A stretch of DNA of 32,534 nucleotides from an uncultured Pelagibacteraceae bacterium (GTDB taxonomy: Bacteria; Pseudomonadota; Alphaproteobacteria; Pelagibacterales; Pelagibacteraceae): contig CACNRH010000007.1 in assembly GCA_902622825.1 (NCBI GenBank), forward strand, positions 1 through 32,534. Reading direction: 5' to 3'. The stretch's first letter is position 1. Each line of letters opens with the position of its first letter. Below are positions 17,409 to 24,802 of the stretch, one piece after another. Position numbers and translations under genes: made by a program. The notes beneath the pieces are model-generated. The model was not told the origin of the DNA. It saw only the letters and a program-made list of their open reading frames with translations, and searched no databases.

Positions 17409-18690
17409 TAAACAAAATTTTACCAGATTTGTTATATTTGTTTATATTTATTTCTGCCTTGGTTAATCCGTTTTCTAAAATATTTTTTATATTTTTTAAA
17501 TAGACACTTTCATTATTATTTTTTGAATTTTTTATATTTCTTTTTTTTAAGCCTTCTTCTGATAATTTAAGAAGTATTTCACTCCATCTCTTAATTGATT
17601 TTTTCTCAATTACCGTTTTGAGACCTTTTTTTGGTGCATCGTAATATGCATTCATTATATCATTTGATTTCCAATTTTTTACTAATTCCAAAGCCTCATC
17701 TAAATTTTCATATATTAAACCTAGGAAAAAGGCCGGACCTGAACAATGACAATCCCATTCGCAAGTATCTAAAGATCGTATTTCTAAATATTTTTTAAGT
17801 CTTATTTCGGTAAATATTGTCGCTAAATGCGTTGATAAATCATGCGAGGTAATCTCTCTTTTAATTGTAGAAACTTTTTTTAACAGCAAATCTTTAAAAG
17901 TATATCCTTCAGATTTAACATAGTTTTCTTTATCAATAATAAAAAGCAATGGGTAATTGATAATAAAGTCAGCATATTTTTCAAAATTCATTTTTTCAAG
18001 AAATAATTCAGGCAATCCACCTCTTGCTGTATTTTGCCATACATAAGATCTGTAAGATAAAAATTTACTCAAACTGTTTTCATAAAATGGAGAATTTGCG
18101 AATAGTGAAATTGTAAGAGGTGTGAGTTTTGCTAATAAATTAAATTTTTTTGAAAAATCTTCCTCAGATACATAGTCTAAGTTTATTTGTGTTCCAGATG
18201 TCATGTACATCATATTTAAACTTAATTTTCCCTTTTTTGGCATAACATCGGTCATTATTTTGTATCTTTTTTTAGGATTATTTGGCCTATCTTCTAATCT
18301 GGATATAGGATCATAACTTAAAGAAACAGACTTATATTCAAGTTTTTTGCAAGCACCATTTAATTCTTCCAAAAAATTATAAGACTCCGCACACACCTCA
18401 TGAAGTGTGTCCTTTTGTGAGCCTGATAACTCAATTTGATTTCCCGGTTCAAGGGTAATTGTTTGGTCGTTTCTTTTTAAAGCAACTACTTGGTTATCTT
18501 CTTTAATTTCTCGCCATGAATATTTTTTAAAGTATTCAAAAAGTTTTCTAATATCTGTAAATTGAAGTCTATAATTATTTTTATCATATAAAAATCTTTC
18601 ATGCTCAACACCAATTTTTAGATTTTTATTATTTTTAGAGCCATCTTTAAAATAATTTATGATTTCATCTTTTGTTTCTATGACGTGCAT
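17398..18690 (-). CDS. gshA: Glutamate-cysteine ligase (proteobacterial/plant-type)
   Basis: Forms gamma-glutamylcysteine from glutamate and cysteine, the first and rate-limiting step of glutathione synthesis. The 430-residue protein matches the alphaproteobacterial/plant GshA group and not E. coli GshA: KIGVEHERFLYD, TLEPGNQIELSGS, SLSYDPISRLEDRP, PKKRYKIMTDVMPKKG, NMMYMTSGTQINLDY, then TARGGLPELF and EIRSLDTCEWDCH. It sits directly before gshB with an 11-bp overlap, so the two steps are translationally linked, and begins 1 bp after the upstream dehydrogenase stop. Confidence 0.94.
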   Translation of the reverse strand: MHVIETKDEIINYFKDGSKNNKNLKIGVEHERFLYDKNNYRLQFTDIRKLFEYFKKYSWREIKEDNQVVALKRNDQTITLEPGNQIELSGSQKDTLHEVCAESYNFLEELNGACKKLEYKSVSLSYDPISRLEDRPNNPKKRYKIMTDVMPKKGKLSLNMMYMTSGTQINLDYVSEEDFSKKFNLLAKLTPLTISLFANSPFYENSLSKFLSYRSYVWQNTARGGLPELFLEKMNFEKYADFIINYPLLFIIDKENYVKSEGYTFKDLLLKKVSTIKREITSHDLSTHLATIFTEIRLKKYLEIRSLDTCEWDCHCSGPAFFLGLIYENLDEALELVKNWKSNDIMNAYYDAPKKGLKTVIEKKSIKRWSEILLKLSEEGLKKRNIKNSKNNNESVYLKNIKNILENGLTKAEININKYNKSGKILFNEN

Positions 18691-18691
18691 T

Positions 18692-19753
18692 TTAATTTTT
18701 GCTTAATTCCCATAATCCACCTTGATCCGTTAATATTAAAATCTTACCTCCATTTGTAATCTTTAAATCCCTTAATCTACCTATTTCATCTTTAAAAATT
18801 ATATCTTCTGATTTAAAATTATTTTTTGTGAATGATATTTTCCTTAATGATTGTTCTTTAAGTGCCGCTATTAAAGCATTTCCGTTCCACTCTTTAAATT
18901 CATCCCCTTTATATATTTGACAAGCAGAAATTGCTATAGATGGAACATAATATTTTATTGGTTTATCGTAACCTGGTAGCCATTTAGGTCCACCTTTGAG
19001 ACCCGAATATTTAGTTCCACCCCAGTATAATTTGTCCCATCCGTAATTTCCTCCATAATTAACTCTACCAAACCAATCTCCTCCTTTAGCTCCATGGTTG
19101 GTCATATAAACTTCATTATCAAAAGGGGATAAACACATTCCCTGAACATTTCTTATGCCTATTAGGTAAATTTCTGGCAACCATTCGTTTTTACCCTTAA
19201 ATTTAGGATTATCTTTAGGAATCGACCCGTCTAAATTTATTCTTATGATACTTCCTGGATGCTTATCAGCTTCTTGGCCAATTTGTTTTCCGCCTCGCTC
19301 GCCTGATGAAACAAATAATTTATCATTTTTTATAACTATTCTTGATCCAAAATGGTAACCACTTCGTATAGGTGGCTGAGATTGGAAAATATTTTTAAAA
19401 TTCATTTTATCTTCATCAAAATTTGCTACAGCTACTGATGTGCTTGACTTCATGCTATTATCTCTTTCCTCTGAATACGAAACATAAACTTTGCCTTCAT
19501 GATAATAAATATCTAATAGTCCGCCCTGTCCATGTTCTAAAACTTTTAAATTATGATTGATTTTTTTTACTGTGTTGTCTGATCTATCAAATATTTTTAT
19601 ATTTCCAGATTTTTCATTGATTAAATAAGTATTTTTTTTTACTATAGTAATTGACCATGGAGATTGTAAATCATTAATTAAGTTGGTTAATTTAAATTCT
19701 GCATACGAATTTCCATTCAAAATAAAAATAAAAATTAAGATTTTTTTAAACAT
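18692..19753 (-). CDS. Exported PQQ-type (soluble glucose/sorbosone) sugar dehydrogenase
   Basis: A 353-residue beta-propeller protein with an N-terminal signal peptide (MFKKILIFIFILNGNSYA), so periplasmic. It matches the GSDH/Asd (YliI-like) family: LQSPWSITIV, LLDIYYHEGKVYVSYSE, HFGSRIVIKNDKLFVSSGERG, GSIIRINLDGSIPKDNP, LIGIRNVQGMCLSP and NHGAKGGDWFGRVNYGGNYGW. Relatives oxidise aldose sugars with bound pyrroloquinoline quinone. Whether this organism makes PQQ cannot be told here, since no pqq gene is in the window. The gene lies between a DUF4396 membrane protein (3 bp gap) and gshA (1 bp gap), which implies co-transcription with glutathione synthesis. Confidence 0.88.
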   Translation of the reverse strand: MFKKILIFIFILNGNSYAEFKLTNLINDLQSPWSITIVKKNTYLINEKSGNIKIFDRSDNTVKKINHNLKVLEHGQGGLLDIYYHEGKVYVSYSEERDNSMKSSTSVAVANFDEDKMNFKNIFQSQPPIRSGYHFGSRIVIKNDKLFVSSGERGGKQIGQEADKHPGSIIRINLDGSIPKDNPKFKGKNEWLPEIYLIGIRNVQGMCLSPFDNEVYMTNHGAKGGDWFGRVNYGGNYGWDKLYWGGTKYSGLKGGPKWLPGYDKPIKYYVPSIAISACQIYKGDEFKEWNGNALIAALKEQSLRKISFTKNNFKSEDIIFKDEIGRLRDLKITNGGKILILTDQGGLWELSKN

Positions 19754-19756
19754 AAA

Positions 19757-20200
19757 TTAGTGACATGATATATTGAATTTTTTTAACCTATAGTAGTTAT
19801 ATGGCCAGGGTGTGAGAAAACCAACCGTCAACATTATTGGTATAACCCACCAATTTAATATTGCTCCACCTGTTAATATATAATCTGTAAAATTCATTGC
19901 TATTTCCATACTTAGCATCGAAATCAGACTCATCCCCGTTGCTGTTTTAATAGCCTGTTTAAAAGTAAATTTCTGTCTTAATAAAATTATAGTTTCCAAA
20001 ATTATGCTCGTTATGATTCCATTAACTATTGCTAAGGACATAATTGCGATAATTGGAAACGAAATCTTATATAATTGAAAAAATAAAATAGTACCAAAGT
20101 CTCCAATTGAACACCCCAATAAGCACCATGAAGTATTAATTGCACTTCTTTTCCAAGTAAGTTTGCACGACCAATTAAACTTCTGTTCCAAATAACTCAT
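19757..20200 (-). CDS. Small integral membrane protein, DUF4396-like
   Basis: A 147-residue membrane protein of unknown function with about four hydrophobic segments. Features that recall DUF4396 are the Cys-containing WCLLGCSIGDFGTILFF (residues 25-41), the acidic/methionine helix SMLSMEIAMNFTD, and the ending GFLTPWPYNYYRLKK plus a terminal Cys-His. The conserved Cys, Met, Glu, Asp and His in and next to membrane helices suggest metal or redox interaction, but that is inference. It is the first gene of the run leading to the sugar dehydrogenase, gshA, gshB and trmB, and begins 43 bp downstream of tRNA-Arg on the same strand. Confidence 0.75.
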   Translation of the reverse strand: MSYLEQKFNWSCKLTWKRSAINTSWCLLGCSIGDFGTILFFQLYKISFPIIAIMSLAIVNGIITSIILETIILLRQKFTFKQAIKTATGMSLISMLSMEIAMNFTDYILTGGAILNWWVIPIMLTVGFLTPWPYNYYRLKKFNISCH

Positions 20201-20243
20201 AAAATTATTTTATACGATTTTGATTTCGTTTAAATGAGAATAG

Positions 20244-20320
20244 TGGCGCGCCCTGAAGGATTCGAACCTACGACCCTCGGTTTAGAAAACCGATGCTCTA
20301 TCCAACTGAGCTAAGGGCGC
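20244..20320 (-). tRNA. tRNA-Arg (anticodon TCT)
   Basis: Read on the minus strand, the acceptor stem is GCGCCCT with AGGGCGC. The D-arm is AGCTCAGTTGGATAGAGC, the anticodon arm TCGGT-TTTCTAA-ACCGA gives anticodon TCT, and the T-arm holds GTAGGTTCGAATCCTTC. The discriminator is G and CCA is encoded (plus-strand tgg at 20244-20246). It lies 18 bp after the fbpC stop and 43 bp before the DUF4396 start, all on the same strand. Confidence 0.96.
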
Positions 20321-20338
20321 TTAGATTAGTATATTTAA

Positions 20339-21409
20339 TTAAAAACATACCAGATGGTCAATAAAAATCGGAGTTTTAATACCAAATTTTTCTGACTTTT
20401 CATGTTGATGAATATGATGTGAGTGAACAAATACTGGTAATTGTTCCCCGGATTTAGTTTTTAAAGTATAGACAAAATTGGTTCCTCTGAATTTTCTGTC
20501 AATAACTTCAAGTTTAAGTGAGCTTTGATCATCATGAATTAAATCTTCAGGTTGTAACAGCAGTTTTACATTCGACCCTGCTGGAAAATTATTTAATAAT
20601 TTTCCTTTGATTTCACCTAATTCTTCATGTTGTAAGCTATGAACAGCACAATCGCTGCTAACAACTTTTACATCAACGAACACACCTTTGTTAAGAAATT
20701 TAGCCACCTCAATAGAATTAGGCTCATGGTGCACATTATAAGGAACATCAAATTGTTTTAGTTCTTGATTAAGAATTATTCCACATTTATCAGCTAATGA
20801 GAAAGCTTCATATGAGTCATGGGTTACAATTATTGTTGTTAAATTTATTTTCTTAATCAATTTTTTGACTGAGTATTGCAATTCTTCTTTTAAACTTTGA
20901 TCAATATTAGCAAATGGTTCATCAAGTAACAACAAATCAGGTTTTGACATTAAGGATCTTGCAAGTGAAACCCTCTGGGCTTCGCCAGCGCTTATCTGAT
21001 GAGGAAATTTATTTAATAATGGAGCAATATGTAAGAGTTCGATAATATCATTTTCATCATAAGTGTACCCACTATTATCGGATTTTTTTTTTCCAAAATT
21101 TATATTTTCAATAACTTTATAATTCGGAAACAAAGAATTATCTTGAAACGATAGAGCAATATTTCTTTTTTCAGGAGGCAAATGATAATCTTTGGAAGAA
21201 ATAAGTTTTTCTTTTAAAAAAATTTCACCATTTTCAACTTTTTGAAGACCCGCTATAGATCTTAATATTGTTGTTTTACCAACACCTGAGGGGCCTAATA
21301 ATGTAATAATCTCACCTTGTTTATCTATTTTAAGATCAACATTTTTAACTTTATTTTTTTCACTAGCATAGAAATCAACATTTTTAATTTCAAAAAATGA
21401 ATTAGACAT
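20339..21409 (-). CDS. fbpC: Iron(III) ABC transporter, ATP-binding subunit
   Basis: Energises ferric-iron import through FbpB. The 356-residue protein has Walker A GPSGVGKTT (residues 39-47), Q-loop SFQDNSLFPNY, a slightly divergent signature ISAGEAQRVSLARSL in place of LSGGQ, Walker B LLLLDEPFANID, and H-loop VTHDSYEAF. A C-terminal regulatory OB-like domain (about residues 240-356) contains VKLLLQPEDLI and FRGTNFVYTLKTKSGE, as in FbpC/PotA relatives. I choose the ATG at 21409 (MSNSFFEIKNVDFY); starting at 21484 would add 25 residues lying entirely in the 3' end of fbpB. It is last in fbpA-flavodoxin-fbpB-fbpC. Confidence 0.9.
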   Translation of the reverse strand: MSNSFFEIKNVDFYASEKNKVKNVDLKIDKQGEIITLLGPSGVGKTTILRSIAGLQKVENGEIFLKEKLISSKDYHLPPEKRNIALSFQDNSLFPNYKVIENINFGKKKSDNSGYTYDENDIIELLHIAPLLNKFPHQISAGEAQRVSLARSLMSKPDLLLLDEPFANIDQSLKEELQYSVKKLIKKINLTTIIVTHDSYEAFSLADKCGIILNQELKQFDVPYNVHHEPNSIEVAKFLNKGVFVDVKVVSSDCAVHSLQHEELGEIKGKLLNNFPAGSNVKLLLQPEDLIHDDQSSLKLEVIDRKFRGTNFVYTLKTKSGEQLPVFVHSHHIHQHEKSEKFGIKTPIFIDHLVCF

Positions 21410-21422
21410 TTGTAAGATTATA

Positions 21423-23039
21423 TTAGATTTTTTTAGAAAGTATATATCTTGAGGAAAATAAAAGCAAAATCGTTGACCAGCCAATTAAAAATAATGAGGG
21501 TAACGCAGCGGCTTCAAGCAAATCTTGTGATGCATAAATATAAGCTTGAGTTGCAAAAGTCTCAAAATTGAAAGGCCTTAAAATCATTGTCATTGGCAGT
21601 TCTTTAATTATCTCCAAAGAAATTAGGACTATAATTAAAATAATATTATTTTTTAGGTAAGGTATGTGAATTGACGAAAAAGTTTTAAATTTTGAATATC
21701 CAAGTAGATAAGCACTTTCGTCGATCGAATTATTTATTTTTTCATAAGATGATCTAATTCCATTAAATGAAAGTGAAAAAAATCGTACAAAATATGCCAG
21801 CACTAAACCAAATATTGATCCAATAAATATTTTTTTTGTACTTCCTAAATTTGTAACATTGGATAAAAATTCACTTAAATTAGAAAAAAAGGTAATGAAT
21901 GCTACCGCTAAAATCACTCCAGGTATAGCATAGCCTGATATGGAAAAAGTTGTTAAATAATTTAATATTTTACTTTTTGATATTCTATTACCGTAATTTA
22001 TAAATAAGGAGACCATAACTAAAATTATACTTGCCAGTCCTACAAGGTAAATAGTATTCAAATTAATTCTTAATATATCTAGATCCTGAATGTATTTTGG
22101 ATATTTAATTGTCCAATAAATCATCTGACTTAATGGAAATAAAAAACTTACAAATAAAACAATAAAACAAAATAAAAATACAAAGAAAGATTTACTGCCT
22201 GATAATTTTATTTTTTGAATTGGTTTGTAGCCTCTACCAGGCTGATGATATCTTGCCTCTTTCCTAGAATAAATTTCTAGAGATAGTAAAATTAATATAA
22301 ATAAAAGTAAGATGAATGAAATCTGGTTAGCTGTGTTGAGATCATCAAATGATAGCCATGAATTATATATTCCAGTTGTAAGCGTATTTACTCCAAAAAA
22401 TGAGACAGTTCCAAAATCTGAAAGACATTCCATAGAAACTAAGGCGAGCCCAGCAATTATAGCAGGTCTTGCAGATGGTAAAATAATTCTAAAAAAAGTT
22501 TCCTTTTCAGATAATCCAAGATTTTTTCCCACTTCCATATAATTATTAGACTGATAAAGAAAAGATGATCTTGTTAAAACGTAAACATATGGGAATAACG
22601 ATAAACTGATTGCCAGAATTGATCCAGCCATTCCATCAAATTTTGGAATGTGTTGATTATAATTATATTCCCCAAACACACTTATTAAAATTGTATACGC
22701 GGTACCGTAATTTTCAAAAAAAGCTATTAAAGAGAATGCATAAATATAAGCTGGGACAGCAAAAGCTAATATTAGAGCCCAACTAAAAAAATTTGAAAAC
22801 GGGAAGTCATAAAAAGATACAAAATATGCTAATGTAACTCCTATTGTAAAAGTAATGATTAAAACCATTGATAACAAAAATATTGAATTGAATATGTATT
22901 CGTAAAGAAATGTTCTTTTTAATAAATCAAAATAAAGACTTGTTTCAGAAAAAAAACTACTAAAAACTGTTAATATCGGTAGTGCTACAATTGAAGCAAT
23001 TAGAAAAGAGCTGAAAAACCAGAAATTATATTTTGACAT
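21423..23039 (-). CDS. fbpB: Iron(III) ABC transporter, fused permease
   Basis: Inner-membrane channel for ferric iron delivered by FbpA. The 538-residue protein is two permease halves in one chain, as is usual for FbpB/SfuB. Each half carries an EAA-type loop: GKNLGLSEKETFFRIILPSA near residue 175, and ESAYLLGYSKFKTFSSIHIP near residue 440. Hydrophobic helices fill the rest. It begins 12 bp after the flavodoxin stop and ends 13 bp before fbpC, so the order is a single operon. Confidence 0.92.
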   Translation of the reverse strand: MSKYNFWFFSSFLIASIVALPILTVFSSFFSETSLYFDLLKRTFLYEYIFNSIFLLSMVLIITFTIGVTLAYFVSFYDFPFSNFFSWALILAFAVPAYIYAFSLIAFFENYGTAYTILISVFGEYNYNQHIPKFDGMAGSILAISLSLFPYVYVLTRSSFLYQSNNYMEVGKNLGLSEKETFFRIILPSARPAIIAGLALVSMECLSDFGTVSFFGVNTLTTGIYNSWLSFDDLNTANQISFILLLFILILLSLEIYSRKEARYHQPGRGYKPIQKIKLSGSKSFFVFLFCFIVLFVSFLFPLSQMIYWTIKYPKYIQDLDILRINLNTIYLVGLASIILVMVSLFINYGNRISKSKILNYLTTFSISGYAIPGVILAVAFITFFSNLSEFLSNVTNLGSTKKIFIGSIFGLVLAYFVRFFSLSFNGIRSSYEKINNSIDESAYLLGYSKFKTFSSIHIPYLKNNIILIIVLISLEIIKELPMTMILRPFNFETFATQAYIYASQDLLEAAALPSLFLIGWSTILLLFSSRYILSKKI

Positions 23040-23051
23040 TAATTAACCGTA

Positions 23052-23648
23052 TTAGTCTTCAGATTTACCCGTAAGCGGTCTAAAGATTTTTTTTGCCTCA
23101 TTAAAATTAATATCTTTTGGGTCTCTATTTTTTAGTTTATTTGCGATTTTTTTTGAGTCATTATTGCATGTTTCACAAGTACCACTTGGTGACATTTTTA
23201 AATTACCAGATATTTTATCTTTTAACACCTTTATAAATTTAATAGACCATTCATAAGTTCCTTCTGTGTCTCCATCGCATTCAAGTCTATCAATAATTCT
23301 ATTAGACTCTAATTTATCTAGTTTCATACTTATTTTTCTTCCAGCACCACAGAATTTATCATGAGATCTGTCTCCTAATGCAATCAATCCGTAATTTTGA
23401 TTAACTAATTTTGTGTCTCTAAATTCTAAACTTTTCCAAAAGTCTATGCCCATGTCTGGAACATCTCCATCTCCATAAGTGGAGGTTACAATTGCTACGT
23501 TTTTTAATTTACTGAACGACTCAAAATCAAAATCATTCATCTCGTACATTCTTGATTGAAATCCGGCTTCTTTTGAAAGTAACAAAAGTTTTTTTGCTAC
23601 CATTTCAGCGTTTCCGGTTGTTGAAGCGTATAAAATATCTAATTTCAT
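23052..23648 (-). CDS. Flavodoxin-domain protein resembling a truncated sulfite-reductase flavoprotein
   Basis: A 198-residue FMN-binding electron carrier. The flavodoxin fold is clear: the phosphate loop ASTTGNAE (residues 8-15), the second FMN loop TSTYGDGDVPD (55-65), and ALGDRSHDKFCGAGRK (90-105). This wording fits the CysJ/P450-reductase/MioC subgroup. Residues about 150-198 form a tail with a CETC motif (Cys158, Cys161), and the end (KDINFNEAKKIFRPLTGKSED) resembles the first strand of the FAD domain of CysJ, after which the gene stops. It could be a stand-alone electron donor, perhaps reducing ferric iron or replacing ferredoxin. It lies between fbpA and fbpB, so it should share their iron control. 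No clear Shine-Dalgarno precedes the ATG at 23648. Confidence 0.85.
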   Translation of the reverse strand: MKLDILYASTTGNAEMVAKKLLLLSKEAGFQSRMYEMNDFDFESFSKLKNVAIVTSTYGDGDVPDMGIDFWKSLEFRDTKLVNQNYGLIALGDRSHDKFCGAGRKISMKLDKLESNRIIDRLECDGDTEGTYEWSIKFIKVLKDKISGNLKMSPSGTCETCNNDSKKIANKLKNRDPKDINFNEAKKIFRPLTGKSED

Positions 23649-23661
23649 TTTAATTTACAAA

Positions 23662-23692
23662 TATTAGAGGCGTATTTATTACGCCTCTAATA
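23662..23692 (-). other. Intercistronic hairpin after fbpA
   Basis: A perfect 13-bp inverted repeat, TATTAGAGGCGTA and TACGCCTCTAATA, surrounds a 5-nt loop (23675-23679). It begins 11 nt after the fbpA stop and ends 13 nt before the flavodoxin start. No U-run follows, so it looks less like an intrinsic terminator than a 3'-end protecting or processing hairpin that lets fbpA mRNA outlast the downstream part of the operon. Confidence 0.82.
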
Positions 23693-23703
23693 AAATTTAT
23701 TGA

Positions 23704-24720
23704 CTATTTCCAACCTGCTGCAGTCATTACTTCTAATGCATCAGCTTGTCTTTTTCCGTAGTTAACTACTTTTGTTTTTAGATCTTGTTTAAAATCTAAA
23801 CCCATATTTACTACAAGAGGATGTGGTGAAACACCTGAAATCATTGGATACTCGAAAGTATTATTTACTATATGATTTTGAGCTTCTTCGCTTAGTAAGA
23901 ACTCGACTAATTTTATTGCATTAGCTTTATTCGGAGCTCCTTTTACTAAACCAGCACCACTAATATTCATATGCGTTCCTCTGCCATCTTGATTTGGGAA
24001 GAAAGGTTTAACTTTTTTTGCTGCAGCTTGTTGTTCTGCACCTTTTTTTCCAGATAACATCAGCGCTAAATAATAAGTATTAGCTACTGCTATATCAGCA
24101 TCTCCAGCAGCAACAGCAAGTATCTGTGCTCTGTCGTTTCCTTTTGGAGATCTAGCCATATTTGAAACCATTCCTTTTGACCATTCAGCTACTTTACCTT
24201 TACCATTATTTTTAATTAGTGAAGCAACCAGTGATTGGTTATAAATATTATTTGAGGCTCTTATTACTAATCTACCTTTCCATTTTGGATCAGCTAAACT
24301 TTCATAAGTTAAACCTGCTAGCTCTGCGCCGCTAACTCTCTCAGGAGCAAAATAAACTATTCTTGCTCTTTTTGCTATTCCAACCCACTTGTTTGTTCTA
24401 AAGTTGCTTGGAACCGCTGATTTGATTGCAGAGCTTGTAAGGCCAGATTGTAAATTGCCCGAGAACGCGCCTAATCTTCCAGCGTCAGCTGTTATATATA
24501 AGTCAGCTTTACTATCTGCTCCCTCTTCTGCTATCCTTTTCTCTAATGCTCCAGACTTTCCAGATACAACATTAACTTTAATTCCAGTTTTAGCTGTAAA
24601 TTTTTCATAAAGCTGTATGTCCGAGTCATAATGTCTTGCACTAAAGATGTTAACTTCATTTGCAAGAACGTTAGATGCAACAAATAATAAAGTTGCAACT
24701 ATAAGTGTTATTTTTCTCAT
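23704..24720 (-). CDS. fbpA: Iron(III) ABC transporter, periplasmic ferric-binding protein
   Basis: Binds ferric iron in the periplasm. From the ATG at 24720 it is 338 residues, beginning with a type I signal peptide MRKITLIVATLLFVASNVLA. Iron-ligand landmarks of the FbpA/FutA/SfuA family are visible: SARHYDSD (His30, Tyr31), TADAGRLGAF, SNNIYNQSLVASLI and the Tyr216-Tyr217 pair in VANTYYLALM. The ATG at 24720 is preferred over one at 24759 because GAGGGAAAG lies just upstream and the signal peptide starts there; the longer version would run through the operator. It heads the operon fbpA-flavodoxin-fbpB-fbpC. Confidence 0.94.
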   Translation of the reverse strand: MRKITLIVATLLFVASNVLANEVNIFSARHYDSDIQLYEKFTAKTGIKVNVVSGKSGALEKRIAEEGADSKADLYITADAGRLGAFSGNLQSGLTSSAIKSAVPSNFRTNKWVGIAKRARIVYFAPERVSGAELAGLTYESLADPKWKGRLVIRASNNIYNQSLVASLIKNNGKGKVAEWSKGMVSNMARSPKGNDRAQILAVAAGDADIAVANTYYLALMLSGKKGAEQQAAAKKVKPFFPNQDGRGTHMNISGAGLVKGAPNKANAIKLVEFLLSEEAQNHIVNNTFEYPMISGVSPHPLVVNMGLDFKQDLKTKVVNYGKRQADALEVMTAAGWK

Positions 24721-24743
24721 TTTTACTTTCCCTCGTTTTATAT

Positions 24744-24758
24744 TGATAATGATTATCA
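24744..24758 (-). promoter_or_regulatory. Fur-box-like operator 1 (perfect 7-1-7 palindrome)
   Basis: TGATAATGATTATCA is an exact 7-1-7 inverted repeat, the classical Fur-box core. It covers the predicted transcription start of fbpA (near 24757), where a bound repressor would block initiation under iron sufficiency. Confidence 0.82.
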
Positions 24759-24763
24759 TTTAC

Positions 24764-24792
24764 ATTGTACTGCAAATGATTATCAGTTGCAA
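24764..24792 (-). promoter_or_regulatory. Candidate promoter of the fbpA iron operon
   Basis: On the minus strand TTGCAA (24787-24792) serves as -35 and TACAAT (24764-24769) as -10, with a 17-bp spacer. Operator 2 overlaps the spacer and -35 region, and operator 1 overlaps the start site. Transcription would begin about 37 nt before the fbpA ATG. Confidence 0.6.
24771..24791 (-). promoter_or_regulatory. Fur/Mur-like operator 2 (near-perfect 10-1-10 palindrome)
   Basis: The half sites are TGCAAATGAT (24771-24780) and ATCAGTTGCA (24782-24791) around a central T, with a single mismatch. The TGCAA...TTGCA flanks recall the alphaproteobacterial Fur/Mur box, while the core ATGATTATCA-type sequence repeats that of operator 1. 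The two centres, 24751 and 24781, are exactly 30 bp apart, about three helical turns. Confidence 0.72.
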
Positions 24793-24802
24793 TAGTGTCG
24801 CA

